Part shown: positions 9,301 through 17,114 of the stretch, one piece after another | Numbering within the stretch: the stretch's first letter is position 1 | Layout of the letters: the number at the start of each line of letters is the position of its first letter | Origin: Paulinella micropora | Lineage: Eukaryota; Cercozoa; Imbricatea; Euglyphida; Paulinellidae | Length of the DNA stretch: 20,000 nt | Direction: 5' to 3' | Assembly: GCA_019918135.1 (NCBI GenBank) | Contig: WBZZ01000587.1 | Coordinates: 72,501-92,500, forward strand | The notes under the pieces: generated by a model | Told to the model about the DNA's origin: nothing | The model's input: only the letters and a program-made list of their open reading frames with translations | The model's database searches: none | Position numbers and translations under genes: made by a program

Positions 9301-9332
9301 ACAAGTGATTCGGCCAAATGTGGGGTATCAAT

Positions 9333-9462
9333 TTTTCCAAAATTGTCCTACAGGTGATTTTGCACTTTTTGATTCAGACATTGAAAATGTGTTTTATTTA
9401 GTAAAAATAATATTGAATAAGCTGAATAACGTATTAAAATGATTTGCCAGTTGTTTTAAAGC
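9333..9462 (+). repeat. Left terminal inverted repeat
   Basis: Shares TTTTCC, AAATTGTCCTACAGGTGATT, TGCACTTTTTGATTCAGAC, TTATTTAGTAAAAATAAT and GAATAAGCTGAATAACGTAT with the complement of 19870-20000. There are only scattered mismatches. The true outer end is probably a little further left (about 9300-9332). Confidence 0.9.
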
Positions 9463-9729
9463 TTCCTAGTTTGACTTTGTGATATCAATATGAAGCCTCC
9501 TACATATGTGAGAAAGGATACTTAGTCATTTATTAAATCTTAATATTGGTTTTTCTCATCCGTTTCAATAATGAATTTGATTACTAAATCTGCTTAATTG
9601 CATTATTACAAGCTGAATATTAAATAATATTCGACAAATTATTAATCACTTTCGACTTGAATTTAGTATCCGGCTGGTGGAGCTCGCCGGGGGGTGGGGG
9701 GGTGGTAGATTGAAATGAGCTACAGTCAC
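9463..9729. other. AT-rich subterminal region, no gene
   Basis: AT-rich sequence without coding frames, then a G-rich tract (9689-9704) just before the stop codon of the minus-strand gene. It probably holds the 3' untranslated region of that gene. Confidence 0.5.
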
Positions 9730-10688
9730 TTACAGAGCAGCTGCACGGCGAGCTAGTTTCTTCAACTCCCTTGCATACTTTCTAGATGTTTTCGCAAACC
9801 AATCTTCTTCTTCTTCTTCTTCTTCTTCTTCTTCTTCTTCCGATTGCACTCGACCCCTACCTTTGCCCCGACCCCGACCCCGAGCTCTGGCCCGACCCCG
9901 ACTGTCTTCTTCTTCTTCTTCTTCTTCTTCTTCTTCTTCTTCTTCTTCTTCTTCTTCTTCTTCTTCTTCTTCTTCTTCGTCCGATGGCACTCTAACCCTA
10001 CCCCTGCCCCGACCCCGACCCCGACCCCGAGCACGACCCCGACCCCGAGCACGACCCCGAGCACTTGCCCGACCCTGACCTCTAGCAAGACTATCTCTAC
10101 CACCCACTGCAGCCTTTCCTTTTTGTTCAATGCTGCAATCACATACTTGAAAGTGCCCCCATGCTGCACTCACAAATTCTGCACGTTTGAACTGCTTTCT
10201 ATCAGTATTTCGAAAGGCTATGCCATGTGCTCGAAGATAGCTTACCAACTCCTTCACTAACACTCTCATCGCTCCAAAAGCTTTTTCATCTGACGCGACA
10301 GCAAGAAAGGATGCAACCCTTTCCCATGCTGGCATTGACCTACCATCAGCTGCCTCAAACGCTAAATCCTGTTCTAATCGCTGCTGTGCTGAGAGCATTC
10401 TACCTCCAACCCAAGCAGGATGTGTTGGCGGTTGGCTATCACTGAGGAAGTAAGTTCTAGGGTAGTTTAGCCTTTCCTCCTCTGTCAGTTTGGAAAGACC
10501 GATCATCTTTGCCTTCCTGTCAGGTGGGACTGCAAAGGGGTCCGGTGGAAGATCTGCTAGCACTCTAACATTCACTGACCACTTCTGATCGTTTTTGTCA
10601 GTGCAGGAAATATGACCTGGATAACCAGGCTCGCCTCCCTCGCCGTAGCTTCCTGCAAAGCGCAAGCCTGCAACTGCGCCTGGGCGGC
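9730..10688 (-). CDS. Last exon: C-terminal region with RG and poly-Glu tail
   Basis: Opens after TTTTATAG with a split Gly codon and continues RPGAVAGLRFAGSYGEGG, then WSVNVRVLADLPPDPFAVPP. The middle (GGRMLSAQQRLEQDLAFEA and WERVASFLAVASDEKAFGAM) looks helical and globular. The tail alternates Arg-Gly/Arg-Ala repeats with two poly-Glu runs (coded by the CTT tracts at about 9905-9978 and 9807-9840). It ends with a basic helix, ARELKKLARRAAAL, and a TAA. The GA-repeat encoding of Glu makes the tail length prone to slip. Confidence 0.75.
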
Positions 10689-11898
10689 CTATAAAACATT
10701 TTCAGTTATGTATGACAATATAACAATAAACATTTACAACCTAGCATATGTTCTATCTGGTCCTTCTCCTCCTGTCCATAATAATTCTGCGCAAGCTTGC
10801 GAACATCCTTCAGAAGTTTTGGATCTGCAAACTTTACGGGAGGAAGTTTTTTGGGCAGCGTCCCTTCCGCTATTTAACAAAATAAAATAAAAGTTAGATT
10901 TTTCAACTAACAGGAGAGCAAAGTGAAAACCTGGAGCCCGGGTCATCATTTTAATCGGAGCTCCGTCTGGTCGGTCCCTTTCCCCGTGCCAATGCTCTTG
11001 CCCGTCTCCGAAAGTCTTTACCTTGGCCGTGGGGAGGCCGTTGTTGCCATCGCCTGGTACTCCAGCGTTGATTTGCCATGCCAGGGGACGATTCCAGTAC
11101 TTCAAGTACTTGTTCATGCAATGATGGTGAAAAAAAATTCACCCAGTCATAACTGGTGATCAGGATACAGACGACAATACGTTCTTTGTCTTTGGTGAAC
11201 GCGCGAAGCAGCTTGAACAAAGCCTGAGCGATGCTTGTGGTTAAAAAGGTAGTGCCTAACCCTCGTCTCATCGTGCGAAACTTCTGATCATCACCGGAAA
11301 ACCCATGGTGTGGGAGATTTCGATGAGTCTGTCCTTGCAAAAACCATCCCGCCCAGATAATGAAGTTGATAAAGCCATACATACCCCAGCCAGTATTTTC
11401 GCCCCCTCCGTCAAACTCAATGAAGAGCTTCCATGCGGCCATAGTGTCAGTGCTCCACAGCCGACTCCGTAGCATGTGGTAAAGGATAGAGATTGTACTG
11501 TTCTGACCTTTTTCAATACCAGGGCCGTGAGTGTAGATGCAACTTTTCCTGGTTTTGTAACAACTGAACACCCCAAGGCCAAGACGAATAACGTACTTAC
11601 CTTTAAAGTCAGTGGATTTGCGTCGACATGAAGGAACGAGCACAGGGGGTGTCCCGTCAAAAGAGCAAACAATCGATCGAAGGTCAAGAGGTGCTCCAGA
11701 CTTCCGCTTAGTGGTTTGGAAACGATTTTTCCGATGGATTTTGTGATGAGTTTGGCTCCTCACCTTCCACTGTTGAAATTCAGCTTCATTTTTGAACCCC
11801 CGCTCTTGTTCCTTCATAAGCTGCTTGCATTGCGCTGCCAGCTCGGTGCAGATTTCATCCTTGGCGATGTCCTGGTCTATTATTCACAGGAAAAAAAC

Positions 11899-11961
<63 letters not shown>

Positions 11962-14325
11962 GTGCTTCTCTGTCAATGGCTGATGCATTTCTGCACATGC
12001 GCCTCCATCGTCTCACCCGTGAGGGGAGTACGAAGAATTGACGATAAGCTCTAATGACACCCCCGCAAGGGCAGTTCCAACACTTCCAGACGGGCCGGTA
12101 TGTTCAATGAAAATACTGGTCCAGAAATAGACCGGTATGTTCAATGAAAATACTGGTGGCACCGACGGGAATCGAACTGGCGACAGGGCCCAGATGGTAG
12201 AACTTGACCACTGGGCTATCACGGTGTCCATAATAATAATAATAATAATGATAATAATGTACACAAAAGAACTTATGCTTAATGCAAAAGATGTTTAGAG
12301 CAAGCTCTTTACTGCTACCTCGGATAGGCTCTATATTTTTAAAGTTCTGCGCCAGACTTTATTCACTTTCGTGGGGCCGGGAGGCTCTTTGACATTCAGC
12401 CTTTGCTTGCAGTTGGCCGGCGCAGATGCTAGCACATCTTGACATCCTTTCGTCCAGTTTGCTACGATGTAGCTGTACACTTTGCTGGTTTCGGTAATGT
12501 CTTGAAGCTTCCAAGTTCCGTCTTCTTCAACATCGATCCCCATTTGTAACCACTTTCTGCATAGCAGAACGTGAATGACATCTTCAGTAAGTGGTTCCGG
12601 CGGTACAACCCTTACATCTATCTTAGTGCGGTTGCGCATAAGCTTTAAAGCTTTTGTCATAACTCTATCACCGACTCCATGAATGCGCTGCCACATAGTT
12701 CTGCATACTTTTTCCGTTTGGTAGACATACTGCATGTTACCGGCCGGATCTTTCATTGTCTCCAACTTTATCGCTAGGGAATTTTTGAACTCTTTCAAAG
12801 AAAGTGCACAAGATTGGGTGCGTTCCCTTATAACATCGCGTGGGTCGACCCAACGATAGCATTGCCATTCTCGACAACAGCTTGACCTCACCTCCTCCTC
12901 AAGCTCATTGTATGGCATGCCAAGCCACTTCTCCAGACATTGAGGTCGAACATGCTTGACAGGGCCTTGCTTGCGCTTCTTGAACGTGTATGACCTATTG
13001 GCTTTCTTAGGCCTGATGGCTACATGAGCAGTAAGTCCTAAGGTCTTATAGAGAGCTTGTGTGCTTGAGCGAATCTCATCGGTATTCGGCTGCTTACTAC
13101 TACTACTAGCTTCTGTAATCAAAGCCCCAGGTGTCCAGAAGCCAGTCGATTCCGCTGACTCAGAGAAGGGCAGCACCATGCTAGACGAACATGCCGTAGA
13201 TGTACACTACATTGCAAACGATGTACAAACAACATGGAGAAGTATTAAGGTTTGGTTGACAAATTATATGAAGCTAACCTTGATAGGAGAGCCAGTAGGT
13301 GATGGGTCTTTCGTAGATGATAACTGCATTTCAAACGGTTTACAAACAACGCATATAGATGCTTGTTAGACAAAGTGCAGGCAGCTGACCTTGACAGGAG
13401 AACGGGTGAATGAATCATCCTCTTCTGCACTGCTCGAAGCGGCGTCACCACTTTCTTCTTCCTCACCTCGATCCTTCATAGTAATAGCAATGAATCACCA
13501 CATACAACACACTTTAATTTAGTATTAAGCAACAAGAAAACATTCGAATGCATACCTGAGGAGTGGCTGCACAAACACGAACACGCTTTATTGAGTCATT
13601 CTGAGCTTTAACTGAAGAGAGACCAGCCGCGAACTCATTCAAAAGCTTGCGTTTTGCATTTATGCTTGAGGAAGTTGAGGGAATTCGTGGAGGATCCGCT
13701 CTTATAGCCCTCGACCCGAAAGATGCTAGAAGCGCGTGTTTTTTTTCCAAAGACATTGGTTGTGACCTTGGTGGCAGTGGCTCAAGAAATTCAGGAACGA
13801 TAGAAAAAATTTATAGTTCCTATCATTCTCAACATAGAAAACAGGGATTTTCTTGTTTGCCTTTGCTGCCTCTCTCATCCAAGAAGGATGTGCCTTGCAA
13901 GCCTCGGCTTTTGGATTTGACTCCAACGTTGAGTAGTTGAGAAGAATTTGCTCGCCTCGAGACACACCCTTGGACATTGTCACGACTTGCTCACCCTTCG
14001 ACACTTTGCAGTTTGGGCTCTCACTGCAGCCAGGAAAGTGACTACTGTTAATAAGATGCATTGCATTTCTGCTTTCTTGATGAATGGAGTCAATGGATTG
14101 CATTCCTATTTCAATGCCCTTATATGTTCGCATCCTAAAGTGCTGAGCAAATGGATTATCACTGATGTCCTCTGAAGGCATTTTAGCACCTCCTGGTTGC
14201 AGAAGCCCCAGCTTAAACCCTTTTGGCAAATCGTCATCAGCAAATAATCCACATCTACCTGCCTTGCCGGATCCTGAAAGCCAAGCAATAGACACTGGCG
14301 CTCTCCTCGCAGTCGCGAGGCTCAT
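9730..14325 (-). CDS. SET-domain plus DUF7869/transposase-like fusion gene
   Basis: Exons, in transcript order: 14325 to about 13556 (with one frame slip at 13804-13809), 13473-13390, 13323-13279, 13206-12367, 11871-10931 (one slip at 11130-11137), 10869-10741 and 10688-9730. Splice phases agree at all six junctions. Order of parts: SET-like domain, Ser-rich linker, a helical region with KVCRTMWQRIHGVGDRVM, a region with an FIEFDGGGENTG motif, and a C-terminal RG-rich and poly-Glu tail ending in a basic helix. From memory, the VCR and D-GENK-like motifs followed by an HTH/HHG and DDQ segment resemble eukaryotic proteins annotated DUF7869, which I believe have an RNase-H-like fold. Its place inside inverted repeats suggests a transposase. 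That the SET part belongs to the same protein is an inference. Confidence 0.6.
9807..9978 (-). repeat. GAA trinucleotide tracts coding for poly-Glu
   Basis: Two CTT (plus-strand) tracts, at about 9807-9840 and 9905-9978, separated by Arg-Gly coding sequence. In the gene frame they encode runs of about 12 and about 24 Glu. Confidence 0.9.
10741..10869 (-). CDS. Small internal exon of the transposase-like gene
   Basis: A 129-nt exon between AAATAG| (acceptor) and CTAG|GTTGTA (donor). It encodes EGTLPKKLPPVKFADPKLL and then KDVRKLAQNYYGQEEKDQIE. Phase 1 is shared with both neighbouring exons. Introns are 61 nt upstream and 52 nt downstream. It matches the short C-terminal helix that commonly follows the catalytic region in this family, as far as I can recall. 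Confidence 0.75.
10931..11871 (-). CDS. Exon with the RNase-H/transposase-like core
   Basis: Begins after AATAGACCAG with DIAKDEICTELAAQCKQLMK, then FKNEAEFQQW. The core reads NSTISILYHMLRSRLWSTD, LFIEFDGGGENTGWGMYGF and ILITSYDWVNFF. The D-GGGEN-TG motif stands where related proteins have a D-N-C-x-x-ENKN-type catalytic segment, and HHG-DDQKFRTM may be the later acidic/His motif. After 11137 the sense continues in another frame (YLKYWNRPLAWQINAG, then W and IKMMTRAP). The shift is explained by one extra base in the A8 run at 11130-11137. With that correction the phase at the 10931 donor fits exactly. Confidence 0.68.
11899..11961. repeat. (TAA)n at the SINE 3' tail
   Basis: About 60 bp of TAA repeat directly joined to the 3' end of the minus-strand SINE. 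It is a typical simple-repeat SINE tail. Confidence 0.92.
11962..12229 (-). mobile_element. tRNA-derived SINE, full-length copy
   Basis: A minus-strand unit with a 72-bp tRNA-like head, a body holding two copies of GGTATGTTCAATGAAAATAC, and a (TTA)n tail. The body is nearly identical to 5731-5930, so the family has been active recently. TAA-type repeat also lies on its 5' side (12230-12250). It lies in an intron of the transposase-like gene in the same transcriptional sense, so it need not disrupt the gene. Confidence 0.88.
12158..12229 (-). promoter_or_regulatory. tRNA-like pol III promoter of the SINE
   Basis: Reading the minus strand: GGACACCG, then TAGCCCAGTGG (box A, 12208-12218), then GTTCGATTCC (box B, 12168-12177), then CGGTGCC. 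Spacing matches a tRNA internal promoter. The acceptor stem pairs only partly and the T stem is poor, so it is a tRNA relic and not a tRNA gene. Confidence 0.85.
12367..13206 (-). CDS. Exon with N-terminal helical region of the transposase-like protein
   Basis: An 840-nt, 280-codon exon in phase 0 at both ends (acceptor GCAATGTAG, donor AAA|GTGAAT). It encodes a Ser-rich start, then IRPKKANRSYTFKKRKQG, LEKWLGMPYNELEEEVRSS and CCREWQCYRWVDPRDVIRER. KVCRTMWQRIHGVGDRVMTK follows and then a downstream helical part. The V-C-R plus G-V-x-x-x-x-x-K pattern resembles the segment that precedes the catalytic part in DUF7869 proteins. Cys pairs (CC...C) may bind zinc, but a complete motif is not evident. 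Confidence 0.7.
13279..13473 (-). CDS. Two small exons, duplicated exon-intron unit
   Basis: Exon 13473-13390 (28 codons) reads DRGEEEESGDAASSAEEDDS and ends RSPVK. Exon 13323-13279 (15 codons) reads LSSTKDPSPTGSPIK. Both end in SP-V/I-K followed by a GT(C/T)AGC donor. The introns that follow (13324-13389 and 13207-13278) have similar ends, TTGTTTGTA and CGTTTG, then AATG and an AG. All phases are 0. This is a Ser/acid-rich linker between the SET part and the catalytic part. Confidence 0.68.
13556..13803 (-). CDS. Linker exon after the SET-like segment
   Basis: The frame reads IVPEFLEPLPPRSQPMSLEK, then HALLASFGSRAIRADPPRIP and a basic helix, ending VCAATPQ|GTATGC. It joins the exon at 13473 in phase 0. 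Upstream it is reached either by one missing base in the A6 run at 13804-13809 or by a short intron with its acceptor at TTTCTTGAG. It could alternatively start at its own Met (13756), which would make the SET part a separate gene. Confidence 0.6.
13804..14325 (-). CDS. SET-domain protein segment
   Basis: SET domains transfer a methyl group from S-adenosylmethionine to lysine, usually on histones. Seen: GRCGLFADDDLPKG (residues about 24-37) matches the N-terminal SET signature. The later NAMHLINSSHFPGCSESPNC matches the N-H-x-x-N-(H/S)-x and PNC cofactor-pocket motif, and RGEQILLNYST matches the GE-x-(I/L)-x-x-x-Y motif. The first in-frame Met is at 14325. An earlier stop lies just upstream, and a TATAAAA box is at 14408-14414. 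Without the frame correction at 13804-13809 the frame ends at 13726. It is close to the minimal SET length, with no pre- or post-SET cysteines visible. Confidence 0.75.
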
Positions 14326-14407
14326 TTGACGTTGCTCCCACGCCACATGGCAAGAAAAGACTCAAAACAAGCTCCAAACTACACAAAAGATATGATAGTT
14401 ATTCACA

Positions 14408-14414
14408 TTTTATA
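14408..14414 (-). promoter_or_regulatory. TATA box candidate
   Basis: TATAAAA on the minus strand, about 85 bp upstream of the first Met of the SET-containing gene. It is a plausible core promoter, but the surroundings are AT-rich. Confidence 0.4.
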
Positions 14415-14562
14415 TTGTTTTTCTTGCTTCTAAAAGGCAAAGAACACCAATGAATCACCGTCATCAATTCGACAAAAACAACTGCAACAACAACGACAAC
14501 AACGACAACAACGGCAACAATGACAACAACGACAACGTAGGTAGATTTGAAGGAAAAAAAAA

Positions 14563-14577
14563 CAAAGAGAGAAAGAA

Positions 14578-14614
<37 letters not shown>

Positions 14615-14792
14615 AAGAAAGGGAGAGAGAGAGAGAGAAAGAAAGGGAGAGAGAAAAAGAAAGGGAGAGAGAAAGGGAGAGAGAGAGAGAGAGGGAGAAA
14701 AGAAAATATACATACGGATATGCATACATAAATACATACATACATACATACATACTTGCATACATACATACATATTACATACATACATACAT
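14563..14792. repeat. GA/GAAA and ACAT microsatellites
   Basis: About 135 bp of mixed GAAA/GA purine tract followed by about 60 bp of ACAT tetranucleotide (to about 14792), just upstream of the minus-strand gene. Open frames here are low-complexity artefacts. Confidence 0.92.
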
Positions 14793-14800
14793 GAATGACC

Positions 14801-15058
14801 ATTTATTGCAGAAAACAAGAGCATGAAAACAGCCAAAACAATGTTGACATAGAGAAAACGTAGAAAAAATTAAGTTAACAAATTTTCTTCGGTTGATTTT
14901 GTTTTATATACTTTGACACTGATGTTGTAATTAAGTTTCCCGCTCTTTCTAGTGTGTGGAAGGAGCGGGAAAGCTATTTAGACAAGTATACACGAAGAGA
15001 GCGAGCTGGAAATCATCAGCAAATTTTTGTCGGTACGGAAAATTTAGAAACGAAATAT
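14801..15058 (+). repeat. Central direct repeat, copy 1
   Basis: A block of about 258 bp recurring at 15144-15401 (period 343) with roughly a dozen differences. It runs from ATTTATTGCAGAAAACAAGA to GGAAAATTTAGAAACGAAA and contains hairpin 1. Confidence 0.93.
14936..14972. promoter_or_regulatory. Hairpin 1 with paired TTTCCCGC sites
   Basis: TTTCCCGC at 14936-14943 and its inverse GCGGGAAA at 14965-14972. The 14-nt arms have one mismatch and a 9-nt loop. TTTCCCGC matches the E2F/DP consensus TTTSSCGC, so it may be a cell-cycle (S-phase) element. Binding is inferred from sequence only. Confidence 0.6.
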
Positions 15059-15143
15059 TCGACTTCTTACTATAAAAATACGTCTAAAATATATTTCGAA
15101 GCTCTAAATAAGCAGTCAGTGTCAGTATTTTTAAAGATCTTGC

Positions 15144-15401
15144 ATTTATTGCAGAAAACAAGAACATAAAGACAGCCAAAACATGTTGACATAGAGGAAA
15201 CGTGGAAAAAATTAAGTTGACAAATTTTCTTCGGTTGATTTTGTTTTATATACCTTTACACTGATGGTGTAATTAAGTTTCCCGCTCCTTCTAGTGTGTG
15301 GAAGGAGCGGGAAAGCTATTTAGACAAGTATACATGAAGAGAGCGAGCTGGAAATCATCGGCAAATTTTTGTCGGTACGGAAAATTTAGAAACGAAAATT
15401 C
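15144..15401 (+). repeat. Central direct repeat, copy 2
   Basis: Second copy of 14801-15058. It carries hairpin 2, whose arms pair perfectly. No gene lies in 15059-15143 or 15402-15790. Confidence 0.93.
15278..15314. promoter_or_regulatory. Hairpin 2 with paired TTTCCCGC sites
   Basis: TTTCCCGCTCCTTC (15278-15291) and its exact complement (15301-15314) around a 9-nt loop. It has two inverted E2F-like sites. Confidence 0.65.
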
Positions 15402-15538
15402 CGCCTCCTGGCTTCTAGTGAATACATTTCCTTACAATAATTTACACATGCACTCAACACACATGTAGACATATTATGCAGCAATAAAAAGCAAAGCAAC
15501 ATGATAAAAGAATGAAGTGGAAACAAAAAATCATTTTC

Positions 15539-15774
15539 CGACTGCAGATTTTTTTTTTGTTTGGTATGCCTCTGGTACTTGAGGAAATAAAATATTTCTT
15601 TCTTTCCCGCTCCTTCCACAGACAGGAAAGAGCGGGAAAGAAGGTTTGAGGCTAGCAACGAGACTGGGAAATGCAAAAACAACAAAAGAAAATATGTAAC
15701 AACAGCTCTTTTCCACCCATGATTTTTTCAGAGGCAAAAAGGTCGACTACTGCCTTTTTCAGGGTCTGCAGTCG
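15539..15774. repeat. Nested inverted repeat around hairpin 3
   Basis: CGACTGCAG (15539-15547) pairs with CTGCAGTCG (15766-15774). Inside it, GCCTCTG (15568-15574) pairs with CAGAGGC (15729-15735), each next to a T-run or its inverse. Imperfect, but in consistent nested order. Confidence 0.5.
15603..15639. promoter_or_regulatory. Hairpin 3 with paired TTTCCCGC sites
   Basis: TTTCCCGC (15603-15610) and GCGGGAAA (15632-15639). The loop sequence differs from hairpins 1 and 2 and the flanks are unrelated, so conservation is confined to the paired E2F-like motif and its arm. Confidence 0.6.
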
Positions 15775-15805
15775 AACGTCTGCACTTGAAAAGTGCGGGT
15801 AGATT

Positions 15806-15823
15806 TGTATACAGCTGTATACA
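15806..15823. promoter_or_regulatory. 18-bp perfect palindrome
   Basis: TGTATACAGCTGTATACA, 27 bp upstream of the likely start codon at 15850. A small hairpin, GCACTT/AAGTGC, is at about 15782-15796. It could be a dimeric protein binding site. Confidence 0.5.
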
Positions 15824-15849
15824 TTAGATTGAAAGAAAAGAGCTCAGCG

Positions 15850-17114
15850 ATGCCTGTAAAGGCCAGGACATTGCAAGCAATTGCCAGAAACCATAAGGGG
15901 GCTCTAAAAATTTGGATAAACGGCCAGACGGAGCCTGAGGATTTCGAAGATGTGATAATTCCAGATGAAGCGCGGAGGAAATATGATGGCTTAGGTCTCG
16001 AGCAGCTGGAGAGGGTGGTAGTTGAGACCAAGAGGAATTGGACAGCACAGGGGTTCTTGGAAAATGCAAAGAGTTGGGATGATGGACTAAAAGGCGAGGT
16101 AGTACGTTTGAAAAGAGATCGCAAGAAGACAGACTTCTACACAAACGAAAATAATAGTAGCGGGAATAAAAAGAAGAAACAAAAGAAGGAAGAAGAAGAA
16201 GAAAAGACAGGAGAAGGGAAGGAGAATGAGAAGGAGAAGGAGCCAGGAAAGAAGAAGAAGCAAAAGGAGAAGGAGAAGGAGAAGGAGAAGAAGGAGAAGG
16301 AGCCAGAAAAGAAGACGGGAAAGAAGAAGGAGAAGGAGAAGCCAGTAAAGAAGAAGGGAAAGAAGAAGGAGAAGGACAAGGAGAAGAATGACAAGGACAA
16401 GGAGAAGGACAAGGAGAAGGACAAGGAGAAGAATAATGACAAGGACACGGAGAAGGACAAGGAGGAGGACAAGGAGAAGGACAAGGAGAAGGACAAGGAG
16501 AAGGACAAGGAGAAGGACAAGGAGAAGGACAAGGAGAAGGACAAGGAGGAGGACAAGGAGGAGAAGAAGAAGAATAAGAATAAGAAGGGAAAGAAGGAGA
16601 AGGGGAAGAAGAAGGATGAGGAGGATGACGAGGAGGACGAGGAGGAGGAGGACGAGGAGGACGAGGAGGAGGAGAAGGTGACGAAGGACAAGGACAAGGA
16701 GAAGGAGGAGGAGAAGAAGACGACGACGACGAAGAAGAAGAAGAAGAAAGAGAAGAAGAATAAGAAGGGAAAGAAGAAGGAGAAGGGGAAGGAAGAGGAG
16801 GATGACGAGGAGAACGAGGAGGAGAAGGACGAGGAGGAGGACGAGAAGGAGAACGAGGAGGTGACGAAGGACAAGGACAAGGACAAGGAGGAGGAGGAGA
16901 AAGGAAAGCAGAAGGAGGAGGAGAAGGACAAGGACAAGGAGAAGGACAAGGACAAGGACAAGGGCAATGAGAGAGTAAACAAAACAGGAGTCCCAGAAGT
17001 CCCAGAAGGAAAATTTCGTATTTACGAAATCCCGGGTTGGTTTGAATACATATTCGAGAACGAGGAGGACCAGAAAGCACACACGGACTCCAAAGGCCGC
17101 AAGTTCCAAGACGG
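15850..17114 (+). CDS. Exon 1 of the Lys/Glu-rich gene
   Basis: Start chosen at MPVKARTLQAIARNHKG (15850). An in-frame Met at 15793 would run through the palindrome at 15806-15823. The first 100 residues (ALKIWINGQTEPEDFEDVII, LGLEQLERVVVETKRNW) look folded. About 16170-16970 is repetitive, mostly KDKE, KEKE and EEDE units. The end reads EGKFRIYEIPGWFEYIFE and SKGRKFQDGF, followed by a GT donor at 17115 or 17119. Nuclear location is likely from the basic runs. Confidence 0.7.

Larger units (their letters stand above)
11872..12366 (-). other. Intron containing a SINE insertion
   Basis: Donor AAA|GTGAAT at 12366 and acceptor AATAGACCAG at 11872. Both neighbouring exons are in phase 0. At 495 nt it is several times longer than the gene's other introns (52-84 nt). 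The excess is the SINE (11962-12229) with its TAA-repeat flanks. Confidence 0.65.

Noticed and set aside
11130..11137. Programmed ribosomal frameshift site
   Set aside because: A lone A8 run (T8 in the mRNA) with no downstream structure recognised, and similar breaks occur at other homopolymers. A one-base indel is simpler.
12158..12229. Functional tRNA gene
   Set aside because: The acceptor and T stems pair poorly and the sequence continues into the SINE body. It is a tRNA relic serving as promoter.
16087..17109. Long minus-strand frames rich in Leu, Ser/Pro or Phe
   Set aside because: They are antisense shadows of the Lys/Glu/Asp coding repeat, whose plus-strand frame joins to spliced exons.
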